This document shows positions 47,901-56,497 of a DNA stretch of 64,000 bases, one piece after another. The notes below the pieces were generated by a model that was not told where the DNA came from, searched no databases, and saw nothing but the letters and a program-made list of their open reading frames with translations. Every line of letters starts with the position of its first letter. Within the stretch, counting starts at the first letter, position 1. Where the stretch lies: assembly GCA_023957475.1 (NCBI GenBank), contig JAMLHA010000003.1, forward strand, positions 186,001-250,000, given 5' to 3'. Origin of the DNA: Crocinitomicaceae bacterium (GTDB lineage Bacteria; Bacteroidota; Bacteroidia; Flavobacteriales_D; Crocinitomicaceae). Position numbers and translations under genes: made by a program.

Positions 47901-50554
47901 ATACTTGGAGTTGGTAATGGATTTATTGTTACAATCACTTGATCAGTAGTTGTACAACCACTTCTAACATACGTTACTGTATAAGTTTGTGTTGCTGTTG
48001 GTGATGCGGTAACTGTTGCCCCAGTCGTTCCACTCAATCCAGTTGCTGGCGACCATGTAAATGTACCCCCTCCCAATGAAGGTGTAGCAGTTAACGTAGT
48101 TGAATTGCCATCACAAATAGAAACATCTGTTCCTGCATTAACTGTAGGGGCTGATGGATCAACCAAAGTTTGAGGTGCAGCAATCGTTGTTGAACAACCA
48201 TTTTGTGATACCACAAAATTTGAATAAGATCCAGCTCCTAAACCAGAAATAGTAATTGTTCCCGAAGCATTGGAAGTGATATTAGTTGGGCCTACTGTTG
48301 TAGCTCCTGCATTGTACGTTACACTATAAGAAGTACTTGCTGTTAAACCACTTAAAATTATAGAACCATCTGTTCCACCACAAACCGAAGGATTTGTTGA
48401 AGCAACCGTAAATGTTGGTGTTGGGTTTACTGTTATTGTTGTTGTAGCTGAGCCTTGGCAACCGTTTCCATCTGTATAATTATATGTAATTGTTTTTGTT
48501 CCTGTTCCTGCTGTTGCTGGGTTAAAATTTGTTCCTGTTACACCTAGTCCTGAAAATGTACCGCCTGAAGGCGTCCCAACCAACGTGACTGCTGCTGCAT
48601 CCACACAAAGTGGTGAAACTGGTGTTATACTTGGTGTTGGTAATGGATTAACAGTAATTGAAATGGAAGTAGGATTAGCACATTGACCAGCACTTGGTGT
48701 AAAGTTATAAGTACCACTTGCTGTATTACTTACTGTAGCTGGTGACCACGTTCCACTTATACCATTAGTAGATGTTGGTGGCAATGTTGGAGCTGTTGTT
48801 CCATTACAGAATGCTGGAATTGGGTTAAATGTTGGAGTAACTTTTGGTGTTACTGTTATAGAAATAGAAGTTGTATTAGCACATTGACCTGCACTCGGTG
48901 TAAAGTTATACGTTCCACTTGCAGTATTGCTTACTGTTGCGGGAGACCACGTCCCTGTTATTCCATTAGTGGATGTTGGTGGCAATGTTGGAGCTGTTGT
49001 TCCATTACAGAATGCTGGAATTGGGTTAAATGTTGGAGTAACTTTTGAAGTTACAGTTACAATCACTTGATCAGTTGCTGTACATGGTCCATTTGTATAT
49101 GTTACCGTATAAGTTTGCGTTGATGTTGGCGATGCTGTAACTGTTGCACCTGTTGTGCCACTTAAACCGGTTGCAGGACTCCAAGTATAAGTTCCTCCAC
49201 CTGTTGAAGCAGTTGCAGTTAAGGTTGTTGAGTTACCATTACAAATTGTTACATCAGCGCCCGCATTTACAGTAGGCATAGCCCCAGATGTTAACACAGC
49301 GTTAGCCGTTGATTTACAGCCATTATTATCTGTTACTGTAACAGTATATGTTCCTGCTGGTAAGCCAGTTGCTGTTTGAGAAGTTTGAACAGGAGCAGTA
49401 TTCCATGAATAAGTATATGGAGGTGTGCTTGGTGTTACAGGAGTAGCCGTGGCTGTTCCATCGTTACCTCCACAAGATGGATTTGTTCCTGCTGCGGTAG
49501 TTGTACAGCATGCAAGCATTGCAGAAAAAGGAAAATCTGGATCATTAACACAAGCTAAACTTGTCCACGAACCACTTTCTCCATCCCCAGTTGTATTTAT
49601 TGACATACTTAGGTCTTTACAGCCACCTGAACAAGCAGAAACAGGTTTTGTTTTAATAGTCCAACAAAATGTCCATGTACCTGTACCATTATCACCAAAA
49701 TTATTTCCAGGATTATTATCACCACCTTTGTCTATGTAAAATCCTTTACCAAAAGTTTGTCCAGTAGCTTGAGAGGTCACGCTATTATACCATTTCCAAG
49801 TTCCACTACCACCTATAACTGCTGGTGGTGTACCTGGAGTTAAAGTTGTTAAATCCCAACCACATCCAAAAGAAGGAATCACACCATGTAGCCAGTTAGC
49901 ACTAGTGGTCGCCCAGTTTGAGATTGTATAACAAAACGTAACAGATGTATTTGGAGGGTAAGTACCATTTGTAGGCGCAGGTGTTGCCACTAAGTTAGAA
50001 GTAATGTTACACGCAGTACAATCATTGTTGTTTTTAACAGATAAATTAAAATTACCTGTTGATGTCATATTGTTTCCACTTATCTGAATATAATAAGTTT
50101 GACCAGGTGTTGTTGGTCCAAAAGTGAAACTATTATTACCTGCGGCTGTTCCTAGTTTACAACCTTGTCCAATAAGACTTCCACAAGAACCCCTCCAAAG
50201 AGTGATTGCAGGATTTGCTAAAAAACTAGTTCCGTTAGGAGTTATATTAATTACAACTTCATTACCTGATGCTACAAAAGAGTACCAAACATCTAAAGCT
50301 GGTGCTGGTTGATCTCCACCTCCTTGACAACCTAATAAATATGTATATGGATTTGCTGCTGTAGCTGCATTGGTAGTACCTGTAGCTGTTACGGCAGCAC
50401 CTACTCCACCTGACCCACCCGAACAAGCAGAAGGAGTAGGTAATGTCCCTAAATTTGTTGCTGTTGCACAATTATCATTTGCTGGTTGAGCAAGTACTAC
50501 AGAAAACATTGGAATAAACATCCAAAATAAAAGTAGTTTTTTTAAAGTTTTCAT
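44912..50554 (-). CDS. Giant T9SS type B surface protein with internal super-repeats
   Basis: A 1880-residue protein with a signal peptide (MKTLKKLLLFWMFIPMFSVVLA). An N-terminal beta-sandwich (about 22-180, with ALDVWYSF and GQTYYIQISGNN) is followed by a long array of Ig/PKD-like modules and a PKD domain near the end (PIAEFHPTHTELTSYQWT). The final 90 residues (LFFIPNTFTPDGDQHNNVF to GHVNIIR) form a type B sorting domain. A three-module unit of 238 residues repeats, and a 67-residue module is duplicated, so the array has grown by duplication. It is a large adhesin or matrix protein (inference). It lies 17 bp after a small secreted-protein gene and may share its transcript. Confidence 0.88.
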   Translation of the reverse strand: MKTLKKLLLFWMFIPMFSVVLAQPANDNCATATNLGTLPTPSACSGGSGGVGAAVTATGTTNAATAANPYTYLLGCQGGGDQPAPALDVWYSFVASGNEVVINITPNGTSFLANPAITLWRGSCGSLIGQGCKLGTAAGNNSFTFGPTTPGQTYYIQISGNNMTSTGNFNLSVKNNNDCTACNITSNLVATPAPTNGTYPPNTSVTFCYTISNWATTSANWLHGVIPSFGCGWDLTTLTPGTPPAVIGGSGTWKWYNSVTSQATGQTFGKGFYIDKGGDNNPGNNFGDNGTGTWTFCWTIKTKPVSACSGGCKDLSMSINTTGDGESGSWTSLACVNDPDFPFSAMLACCTTTAAGTNPSCGGNDGTATATPVTPSTPPYTYSWNTAPVQTSQTATGLPAGTYTVTVTDNNGCKSTANAVLTSGAMPTVNAGADVTICNGNSTTLTATASTGGGTYTWSPATGLSGTTGATVTASPTSTQTYTVTYTNGPCTATDQVIVTVTSKVTPTFNPIPAFCNGTTAPTLPPTSTNGITGTWSPATVSNTASGTYNFTPSAGQCANTTSISITVTPKVTPTFNPIPAFCNGTTAPTLPPTSTNGISGTWSPATVSNTASGTYNFTPSAGQCANPTSISITVNPLPTPSITPVSPLCVDAAAVTLVGTPSGGTFSGLGVTGTNFNPATAGTGTKTITYNYTDGNGCQGSATTTITVNPTPTFTVASTNPSVCGGTDGSIILSGLTASTSYSVTYNAGATTVGPTNITSNASGTITISGLGAGSYSNFVVSQNGCSTTIAAPQTLVDPSAPTVNAGTDVSICDGNSTTLTATPSLGGGTFTWSPATGLSGTTGATVTASPTATQTYTVTYVRSGCTTTDQVIVTINPLPTPSITAVAPLCEDAAVVSLVGTPSGAGGVFSGAGVSGTNFNPATAGVGTHTITYDYTDANGCFASTTTSITVKPKPIFTVTSTSPTVCAGTDGTVTLNGLTPSTSYSVSYENGATTVGPTTMTSNGAGSIVINGLSSGTYSNFTVDLNGCVTTVATPQVLIDPSAPTVNAGIDQTICSGTSVTLTATNPNGATISWSNGVTDGTAFTPAVGTITYTVTATLAGCITTDQVIVTVNPLPTPSITTVAPLCEDAAVVSLVGTPSGAGGVFSGAGVSGTNFNPATAGVGTHTITYNYTDGNGCFASTTTTITVKPKPVFTVSSSNPTLCLGTDGVVTLSGLTGNTSYSVSYVDDGTTVGPTNITSNAAGNILLTGLNAGTYSNFTVDLNGCITTVATPQVLVDPSAPVVNAGIDQTVCQGTSVTLTATNPNGATISWSNGVTDGTAFTPAVGTITYTVTAILAGCTTTDQVDVTVNPMPNASSIGTTTVCQGAGDQTITFTGQNSSANYTFSYTVNGGTSQTVTSSSSSSATVIQSSAVPGTYIYQLTNVSDPTTGCNQTLNEVETIIVKPLPIASISNPVQACHLDTNLPQVVFTGSNGDTPYTFTYTINGGSNLSATSDASGVFTIQNPTNTVGTFTYTITAIKEGSVNGCQQIQNEQTVITIHALPNVNAGNDQTVCAGTTVILQGAGASTYDWDNGVFNGNSFVPTSTTTYTVIGTDNNGCKNTDQVIVNVVPIPVVNFDGINLNGCNPISPTLFNHSTGNLTNCKWYLGNGQVVDGCTSITATFDSPGCYDVTLEVSTPEGCSNSLTMQDYICVYPQPIAEFHPTHTELTSYQWTSQMVNESLNADTYKWTFDDDTAPSYEFSPVHQFPNESSGVYTIQLIASNSYGCADTTTRQIKMADDLLFFIPNTFTPDGDQHNNVFQPVFSHGFDPYDYTLYIFNRWGEIVFESHDATIGWDGSYGVGGQLCPDGTYTWKIEVKTTANDERKMFTGHVNIIR
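47052..47894 (-). repeat. 714-bp super-repeat within the giant type B gene
   Basis: The near-identical segments starting at 47052 and 47766 are offset by exactly 714 bp (238 codons). Each unit holds three different modules, so whole blocks, not single Ig modules, were duplicated. Confidence 0.75.
48771..49047 (-). repeat. 201-bp tandem repeat with a 76-bp identical core
   Basis: The 76 bp at 48771-48846 recur without change at 48972-49047 (offset 201 bp, 67 codons). The rest of the unit is very similar. It codes the module with FNPIPAFCNGTTAPTLPP. Confidence 0.85.
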
Positions 50555-50571
50555 AAGTTAATTAATTATTA

Positions 50572-50940
50572 TCAGTTTTTTTCAGCCCTTTCGTATAATG
50601 CAATTAACCAACCTTCAGGAGTTAACTTAAATATTGGTTTGATGTACTCCTTATCAATCTCAATTGGATTTTTATAATTATTCAAATCAATGGAAAGTCC
50701 TTTACTTAAAAGATCTTCTGCGGAATAAAGAATAAATTTTACACCATTATCAAAAGAAAGTGTATCTATCTCAGAGCGATAACGATATGCTTCCAAATCA
50801 GCAGATTCTAAGGCTATTTCATAATTTTTGATTGATATATTATTTCCTTCTGAAATAACTTTGAATTTGTTTATTTCTTGTGAAAAAACATTCGAACAAA
50901 CAAGATATAAAGTAGTGATTGTGGTGTAAAAAAATTTCAT
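50572..50940 (-). CDS. Small secreted protein, unknown
   Basis: A 122-residue protein with a signal peptide (ending NVFSQ). The mature 100 residues have no recognised family; it is mixed alpha/beta, with KFKVISEGNNISIKNYEIALES and FKLTPEGWLIALYER. It precedes the giant type B gene by 17 bp on the same strand, so it is probably co-transcribed and may be an accessory of that protein (inference). Confidence 0.55.
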   Translation of the reverse strand: MKFFYTTITTLYLVCSNVFSQEINKFKVISEGNNISIKNYEIALESADLEAYRYRSEIDTLSFDNGVKFILYSAEDLLSKGLSIDLNNYKNPIEIDKEYIKPIFKLTPEGWLIALYERAEKN

Positions 50941-51078
50941 AATGTTTTCATTAATGTCAGTAATAAATATTTAACCGATTAATTAGACGTTAAAAATACT
51001 CCTTTAGTTGCCTTTTTAATAAAAAAATTAACATGTTTTTTTGTTAAAATAATATTAAAACGATAAATAAATTGATTA

Positions 51079-52311
51079 TCAATTAATTGAGATTTTAAGT
51101 AAATTCAATGCAGATAAAACTGTTCTATTAATAATTCTTTCTCTATTATCTGAAAATTGAAATTGTTTTGCAATGGTTTCTGTCGGTGTTGCAATTGCTA
51201 TCCAAACAGTGCCAACTGGTTTTCCGGGTGTACCTCCATCTGGGCCTGCAATACCAGAAACAGCTATTGCATAATCGACATTTAAACGTTCTTTGCAACC
51301 TTCTGCCATTTCTCGAACAACTTCTTCGCTAACTGCTCCAACTGTTTCAAAATGATGCTGTTGAACTCCTAAGAGTTGGTGCTTCAATTCATTTGTATAA
51401 GTAATAAATCCACCCATAAAATACGCTGATGAACCTGGTATAGAAACTATTGCATGACCAATGGCTCCTCCTGTGCAACTTTCAGCTGTAGCAACAGTAG
51501 CTTTATTTTTTAATAAAAGTTGGCCTATAACTTCTGGCATAGATAAATCTCCGTAACCAAAAAAGTTTTCAGGATATGCTATTTCTAGTTCTTTGAAGTA
51601 ATCATCAATTAGCTTTTCATCTTGTTGCCCTTTTCGAGATGTAATTCGCAATCGGATCATTCCAGGTGATGGAAGATAAGCTAATTCTAAATTAGCATTT
51701 CGTAATCGATTCTCCCAATCATTCATTTTATCAGCTAAATACGATTCTCCAACTCCTTGAATATTGGCCGTTTTAGAATAAAATTGCAACTCTCCAAAGC
51801 GTTCTTGCAATCTCGGAAAAACCTCTTGCTCCATGATGCCTTTCATCTCAAATGGAACTCCGGGCAAGCTGATAAGTATTTTTTCATTTTTTTCCAACCA
51901 CATACCAGGTGCAGTCCCTTGAAGATTTGCTAAGACAGTGCTTTTACTCGGTACTGCTGCTTGCTGAATATTGACTTCTAACATTGGGCGATTTAAACGT
52001 GCAAAAAAGCCTTTAACACGCTCCAACGTTTCTTGATGAATGATTAACTCATCTTCAAAATAGGTGGTTATGACTTTCTTCGTAATATCGTCTTTTGTTG
52101 GTCCTAATCCTCCTGTAACAATAACAACATCAGTTTGTTTTATCCCTTCATCTATTGCATCCCAAATTGCCTTTTCTGTATCTCGAATCGTAACAACACG
52201 ATTAACAAAAGCACCCATCATCGAGAGCTTCTCACCCATCCACGATGCATTTGTATTGACCGTTTGACCAATGAGCAGTTCATCGCCAATAGAAATGATT
52301 TCAACTACCAT
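51079..52311 (-). CDS. cinA: CinA family protein, probable nicotinamide-nucleotide amidohydrolase
   Basis: The ATG at 52311 (MVVEIISIGDELLIGQTVNTN) is preferred over an upstream TTG. The protein has an N-terminal molybdopterin-binding-like domain (GGLGPTKDDITKK) and a C-terminal CinA amidohydrolase domain with TAESCTGGAIGHAIVS and ITYTNELKHQLLGV. It acts in NAD recycling (pyridine-nucleotide deamidation) and has been tied to competence and to DNA damage responses. It lies 54 bp after rlmD and is probably in the same transcript as the lipid A genes. Confidence 0.9.
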   Translation of the reverse strand: MVVEIISIGDELLIGQTVNTNASWMGEKLSMMGAFVNRVVTIRDTEKAIWDAIDEGIKQTDVVIVTGGLGPTKDDITKKVITTYFEDELIIHQETLERVKGFFARLNRPMLEVNIQQAAVPSKSTVLANLQGTAPGMWLEKNEKILISLPGVPFEMKGIMEQEVFPRLQERFGELQFYSKTANIQGVGESYLADKMNDWENRLRNANLELAYLPSPGMIRLRITSRKGQQDEKLIDDYFKELEIAYPENFFGYGDLSMPEVIGQLLLKNKATVATAESCTGGAIGHAIVSIPGSSAYFMGGFITYTNELKHQLLGVQQHHFETVGAVSEEVVREMAEGCKERLNVDYAIAVSGIAGPDGGTPGKPVGTVWIAIATPTETIAKQFQFSDNRERIINRTVLSALNLLKISIN

Positions 52312-52365
52312 ATTATTATTTAGAATACCTCTCAAAGGTAACTAATCAACCAATAAAATAAAAGT

Positions 52366-53829
52366 TTATTGCTTCTTAAATTTCGCAATGGCTTCGATAT
52401 GCCCCGTATGTGGAAATTGATCGACTAACGTGAGTTTTTGAAGTTCATAACCCGCCTTTCTCAATGTATCGGCATCACGGGCTTGTGTACTTGGATTGCA
52501 CGAAACATAAACGATGTTTTTAGCACCTAAATCGATAACTTTTTGCAACGTCTTTGGTGCAATACCAGCACGAGGTGGATCTAAAATAATACTCGAAATA
52601 TGGCCTGCAAATTCAGGATGTTCTCTCAAAAATTTACCGACATCAGCTGCATAAAATTCTACCGCATTTTCTAACCCATTTAATTTGGCATTTCTTTTGG
52701 CGTCGGCAATTGCTTCTTCCACAATATCCACTCCAATAATGCGCACATCTGTTCGTCGTGTAGCTAAAATCTGACCAATTGTTCCTGTACCACAAAACAA
52801 ATCCATCACAACATCATTCTGAGGAATTTCTTCTTCAAAAACATAATCCAGTGCTTTTGTGTATAATAACTCAGCACTTTTAGGATTGGTTTGGAAAAAG
52901 CTTTCCATTGAAATTTCAAAAGATAAACCGAGTAGTTTTTCAATGACAATTGGCTCTCCAAACACTAATTTACAATTGCCATTTTCAATTTTTGAACGAT
53001 CGGCAACATCGTCATTAATAGTGTGTTGAAACCCTGCAATTCTATCGCCAAACAAGGATCTTAAGAACTCTCCAAATGCTTTTACATCAAAGTGTTTTAG
53101 TCGCTCAGAAGAAGTTACTAAATTCACTAATAATTTATTTTGATCAAATGATTTACGAACGATGATGTGTCTAAAAAAGCCTATTTTCTTTGGTGGATGC
53201 CAAGCAGGCAAACCAGTTTCTTTCAAAAAGTTGCGAATTTGAATCAATTTGGTTTCCCATTCTTCATCAAACATTCCACTTGGTTTGGCCAAATTTTCCA
53301 CTTTCCACCAAGTACCTCTTCGTTTAAACCCAACAGCAAAAGCATCGTCGATGTCTTCTCCTGTTTGTAAATCGTGTTCGATACACGAAAAACTATATTC
53401 CATTTTATTTCGATAGAAATAATGAACTGGAGAAGAAATAAAGGTATCAAAGCGTTCTTTAATATCTTGAAAATTACCCAATTTACGGTAAACATCTAAA
53501 GCGCTTTGGAGTTTTTCATTTTCTTGTTCTTCTACGGGAACATAGATATATGGTGCTCCCGAAATTTCTTGAAAATTAGACAGCTTTTCCAATGGAGAAC
53601 GTTCCAAAACTTGAATCAATTTTGCTTCGCAATAGCGTTTTTTAACCTTTTCAACTTTTGCTTCTACCGTTTGCCCAGGAAAGGTGTTCCCAACAAAAAC
53701 GACAAACTCTCCATTTTCGGTTGGAATTTTAGCGATACCATTTCCACCGAAAGCATAACCAGAAATAGTTACAGTAACGACCTCTCCTCTATGATAAATT
53801 TTCAACTTCTTCGAATATAATTTAACCAA
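52366..53829 (-). CDS. rlmD: 23S rRNA (uracil-C5)-methyltransferase RlmD-type, Fe-S cysteines missing
   Basis: A 487-residue RumA/RlmD-type methyltransferase: an N-terminal TRAM domain (VVTVTISGYAFGGNGIAKI), SAM-binding and catalytic motifs in the C-terminal half (DLFCGTGTIG, LDPPRAGIAP and YVSCNPSTQARD, with the catalytic Cys). The 4Fe-4S region that in canonical RlmD carries three clustered Cys reads SPLEKLSNFQEISGAPYIYV here, so the cluster is absent. The only codons available as a start are TTG at 53829 (overlapping lpxA by 8 bp) or TTG at 53805, because TGA lies immediately upstream. Expression is likely coupled to lpxA translation. Confidence 0.85.
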   Translation of the reverse strand: MVKLYSKKLKIYHRGEVVTVTISGYAFGGNGIAKIPTENGEFVVFVGNTFPGQTVEAKVEKVKKRYCEAKLIQVLERSPLEKLSNFQEISGAPYIYVPVEEQENEKLQSALDVYRKLGNFQDIKERFDTFISSPVHYFYRNKMEYSFSCIEHDLQTGEDIDDAFAVGFKRRGTWWKVENLAKPSGMFDEEWETKLIQIRNFLKETGLPAWHPPKKIGFFRHIIVRKSFDQNKLLVNLVTSSERLKHFDVKAFGEFLRSLFGDRIAGFQHTINDDVADRSKIENGNCKLVFGEPIVIEKLLGLSFEISMESFFQTNPKSAELLYTKALDYVFEEEIPQNDVVMDLFCGTGTIGQILATRRTDVRIIGVDIVEEAIADAKRNAKLNGLENAVEFYAADVGKFLREHPEFAGHISSIILDPPRAGIAPKTLQKVIDLGAKNIVYVSCNPSTQARDADTLRKAGYELQKLTLVDQFPHTGHIEAIAKFKKQ

Positions 53830-54601
53830 TCATTCCTCTGATGATGCCCTTATCAGATGTTTCAATAAACTCGATAATCTCTTTTGCATAAATAGAGTTG
53901 GGCATTTGCTCTTTCACCGCTTGAACACCTTTTGAAACATTGTTGTTAAGCACAAATATGATGCGGTAAGCATCTTCGATTTCACGAATTGCTTCGTCAG
54001 AAAATCCTCTTCTACGCAATCCAATGGAATTAACCCCAGCAAAAGTAATTGGCTCACGAGCAGCTTTTACATAAGGTGGAACATCTTTACGAATCAATGT
54101 CGCCCCTGCCAAGAAAGCATGTTTTCCTACTTTCATGAATTGCTGTGTGCCTACTGCACCTTCCAAAATAGCATAATCTTCCACGATGCAATGTCCCGAC
54201 AAGCCAACGTAAGAAGCTAAAATAACACCATTTCCAACTTGACAATCGTGGGCAATATGTACGTAAGCCATAATGAGGCAATTGCTACCGATACGAGTTA
54301 CCCATTTATCTTTGGTAGCCCTATGAACAGTAACGCACTCACGTATTTTGGTGTTGTCACCAATTTCAACTGTTGTATCTTCGCCCTCAAACTTTAAATC
54401 TTGTGGAATAGCAGAAATTACAGCACCAGGAAAAATCTCACAATTCTTTCCAATTCTTGCACCAGGATAAATAACAACATTGGAATGAATTTTGGTATTA
54501 TCACCGATTACAACATTGTCATGAATAACTGCAAAAGCACCAATTTCAACATTGTTACCAATTTGTGCGCTTTGTGCTATTTGAGCGAGATTGCTTAACA
54601 T
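53822..54601 (-). CDS. lpxA: UDP-N-acetylglucosamine acyltransferase
   Basis: A 259-residue left-handed beta-helix acyltransferase with hexapeptide repeats through most of its length, KIRECVTVHRATKDKWVTRIG in the middle, NCLIMAYVHIAHDCQVGNG with the catalytic His, and a helical C-terminus. It performs the first acylation of lipid A synthesis. It lies 2 bp after lpxC-fabZ and overlaps the rlmD start by 8 bp. Confidence 0.93.
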   Translation of the reverse strand: MLSNLAQIAQSAQIGNNVEIGAFAVIHDNVVIGDNTKIHSNVVIYPGARIGKNCEIFPGAVISAIPQDLKFEGEDTTVEIGDNTKIRECVTVHRATKDKWVTRIGSNCLIMAYVHIAHDCQVGNGVILASYVGLSGHCIVEDYAILEGAVGTQQFMKVGKHAFLAGATLIRKDVPPYVKAAREPITFAGVNSIGLRRRGFSDEAIREIEDAYRIIFVLNNNVSKGVQAVKEQMPNSIYAKEIIEFIETSDKGIIRGMIG

Positions 54602-54603
54602 AT

Positions 54604-56001
54604 TTATACTTTATCTTTAATAACCTGAGCAAGCATTTCCGCTTCACACACTAATTGACCATTCACATAGCCTTTTCCAGCCATATTTACCAATCCTCTA
54701 CGAATTGGAGAAATCAATGTCAATTCAAAAACGACAGTATCTCCTGGGATAATTTTTTGTTTAAACTTCACATTGTCTATTTTCATGAAATAGGTAGAAT
54801 ATAAGTGAGGTTCGTCCACTTGGTTTAAGGCAAAAATACCACCAACTTGTGCCATCGCTTCAATTTGCAAAACACCTGGGAAAACTGGGTTTCCTGGAAA
54901 ATGCCCTGTAAAAATAGGCTCATTCATGGTGATGTTTTTAATTCCAGCAATTGAATTGTCTGTAATCTCTATTATTCTATCTACCATCAAGAAAGGAAAA
55001 CGATGTGGCAACATGCCTTCTATTTGATTGATATCAAAAACTGTTTTTGTCAAGTCAAACTGTTTTCCTCCTTTTTCTTGTTTTTTGATTTGTTCTTTTA
55101 GAACCTTAGCAAAACGTACGTTTCCTGAGTGACCTGGGCGTGCTGCTAAAATATGTGCTTTAATTGGTCTTCCAACCAATGCTAAGTCACCAATAATGTC
55201 CAACAACTTATGACGAGCTGGTTCGTTTTCGTATTGCAGTTTTGTACTGTTCAATACACCGATACCATCTACTTTAATTTCCAAATTTTCTTTACCTAGT
55301 AATTTCGCCAAGCTATCCAATTCTGCTTTAGAAATATCATCACGCTCAACCAATACGATTGCGTTATCCAAATCTCCACCTTTGATTAGGTTGTTTTTAG
55401 CCAAAAATTCCAATTCGCGCAAGAAAACAAACGTTCGGCATTTAGAAATATTCGGAACAAACTCTGAAAGGTTGTAAATGGTGGCATGTTGTGTTCCTAA
55501 AACGGGTGAATTGTAATCCACCATCACTGTTAATCGATATTCTGAATCTGGAACGGCTAAAAACTCGATTCCTTTTTCGGCATCTTCCCATTTGATGTTT
55601 TCGTCTAACACGAAATAGTTACGATCTGCATTTTGCTCTTCAACACCAGCTTCTTGGATAGCCACAACAAATAAATGAGACGATCCATCCATGATTGGCA
55701 CTTCTGGCGCATCTAATTTTATCAACGCATTGTCGATTTGACATCCATACAAAGCAGCTAATAGGTGTTCGGTAGTATATACACGAGCTCCGTTAGCTTC
55801 CAATGTTGTACCTCTATCTGTTGCAACAACTAAGTCAGCATCTGCTTTGATAATTGGTTCTCCTTCAACGTCAACTCGTTGAAATTTATATCCATGATTT
55901 TCAGGTGCGGGACAAATTTCTACAGTTACTAATTGACCTGTATGCAAACCTACACCAGCTAGTTTTACACTTTGTTTAAGGGTTCTTTGTTTTTCAGACA
56001 T
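54604..56001 (-). CDS. Bifunctional LpxC/FabZ (deacetylase and hydroxyacyl-ACP dehydratase)
   Basis: A 465-residue fusion typical of Bacteroidota. Residues about 1-310 are LpxC, the zinc deacetylase for the committed step of lipid A synthesis, with MDGSSHLF and the ligand motif RHKLLDIIGDL. Residues about 325-465 are FabZ, with LPHRFPFLMVDRI and GHFPGNPVFPGVLQIEAMAQ. The fusion couples lipid A and fatty acid synthesis. The gene is preceded by a 496-bp gap containing a relic gene, rather than directly by lpxD as in most relatives. A leader hairpin lies at 56025-56048. Confidence 0.95.
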   Translation of the reverse strand: MSEKQRTLKQSVKLAGVGLHTGQLVTVEICPAPENHGYKFQRVDVEGEPIIKADADLVVATDRGTTLEANGARVYTTEHLLAALYGCQIDNALIKLDAPEVPIMDGSSHLFVVAIQEAGVEEQNADRNYFVLDENIKWEDAEKGIEFLAVPDSEYRLTVMVDYNSPVLGTQHATIYNLSEFVPNISKCRTFVFLRELEFLAKNNLIKGGDLDNAIVLVERDDISKAELDSLAKLLGKENLEIKVDGIGVLNSTKLQYENEPARHKLLDIIGDLALVGRPIKAHILAARPGHSGNVRFAKVLKEQIKKQEKGGKQFDLTKTVFDINQIEGMLPHRFPFLMVDRIIEITDNSIAGIKNITMNEPIFTGHFPGNPVFPGVLQIEAMAQVGGIFALNQVDEPHLYSTYFMKIDNVKFKQKIIPGDTVVFELTLISPIRRGLVNMAGKGYVNGQLVCEAEMLAQVIKDKV

Positions 56002-56024
56002 CTGATTTAAGCTGTTATAATTAC

Positions 56025-56048
56025 ACTATTGGATTTCTTTCCAATAGT
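56025..56048 (-). promoter_or_regulatory. Leader hairpin of lpxC-fabZ
   Basis: A perfect 8-bp inverted repeat, ACTATTGG (56025-56032) and CCAATAGT (56041-56048), with an 8-nt loop. It lies between the -7 box (TATTTTTG, 56065-56058 on the minus strand) and the ATG, so it would sit at the very 5' end of the transcript. It may set mRNA stability or control (inference). Confidence 0.5.
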
Positions 56049-56057
56049 TACAAACTC

Positions 56058-56065
56058 CAAAAATA
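56058..56065 (-). promoter_or_regulatory. -7 promoter box for lpxC-fabZ
   Basis: TATTTTTG on the minus strand matches TAnnTTTG. The start of transcription would be near 56052, giving a leader of about 50 nt that carries the hairpin at 56025-56048. No -33 TTG at 19 bp. Confidence 0.4.
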
Positions 56066-56347
56066 TAAAAAAAACAATCAGTAACTTTGAAAGTGTTAAA
56101 AATTATCTTTATTCTACATGTCATTCATCCGAAAGTTTTTCAATTTTAGACAATATTCTTCTGCATCTCTTTGTTTTTTTGTGAGCGTTTTACAAAGTCA
56201 AGAATAAAAGCCCTCTTTTTTAGAATAAATGCAACAGTTTTGGAGGCGTTTTTCTATTTTCAATTGATTGGCAAATTCTCCTGTCGGAGGATTTCCTTTT
56301 TTTATTTCCGAAAACTTCTAATTATTTACGACTTTTCGGGATTTTAA

Positions 56348-56497
56348 GATTATTATTCAACTATAAATAGAGAATTAAGAGCATTTAATTCAATAAAAGA
56401 TCACAATCCAAAGACAATCATATCTCTAGATCCTGAGGAACCAGTTTATAATGGAATTATTTGTAGAAACTTGTTAAATTGGTTGCTAGAGCACTAA
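56348..56497 (+). pseudogene. Relic of an ATPase (DUF4143-type) C-terminus
   Basis: A plus-strand frame of 49 codons with no start codon (it follows a TAA) ends TAA at 56495-56497. The peptide, with RELRAFNSIKDHNPKTIISLD and NGIICRNLLNWLLEH, looks like the end of AAA+/DUF4143 ATP-binding proteins (compare IKDNYPKYVISLD...NGI...DFLL). The rest of the 496-bp gap (56002-56497) carries no intact frame. It is a degraded gene inserted between lpxD and lpxC-fabZ, abutting the lpxD stop. Confidence 0.55.

Noticed and set aside
49425..49739. 104-codon plus-strand frame within the giant type B gene
   Set aside because: It is antisense to a well-supported domain array and has low-complexity Pro/Val composition typical of a shadow.
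51068..51085. Small AT-rich palindrome near the cinA stop
   Set aside because: All A/T with a one-base loop and within the expected background of AT-rich sequence; not called as a terminator.
56268..56310. Imperfect hairpin with T-run in the lpxD-lpxC gap
   Set aside because: It could be a plus-strand terminator, but there is no intact plus-strand gene to end; it may belong to the relic.
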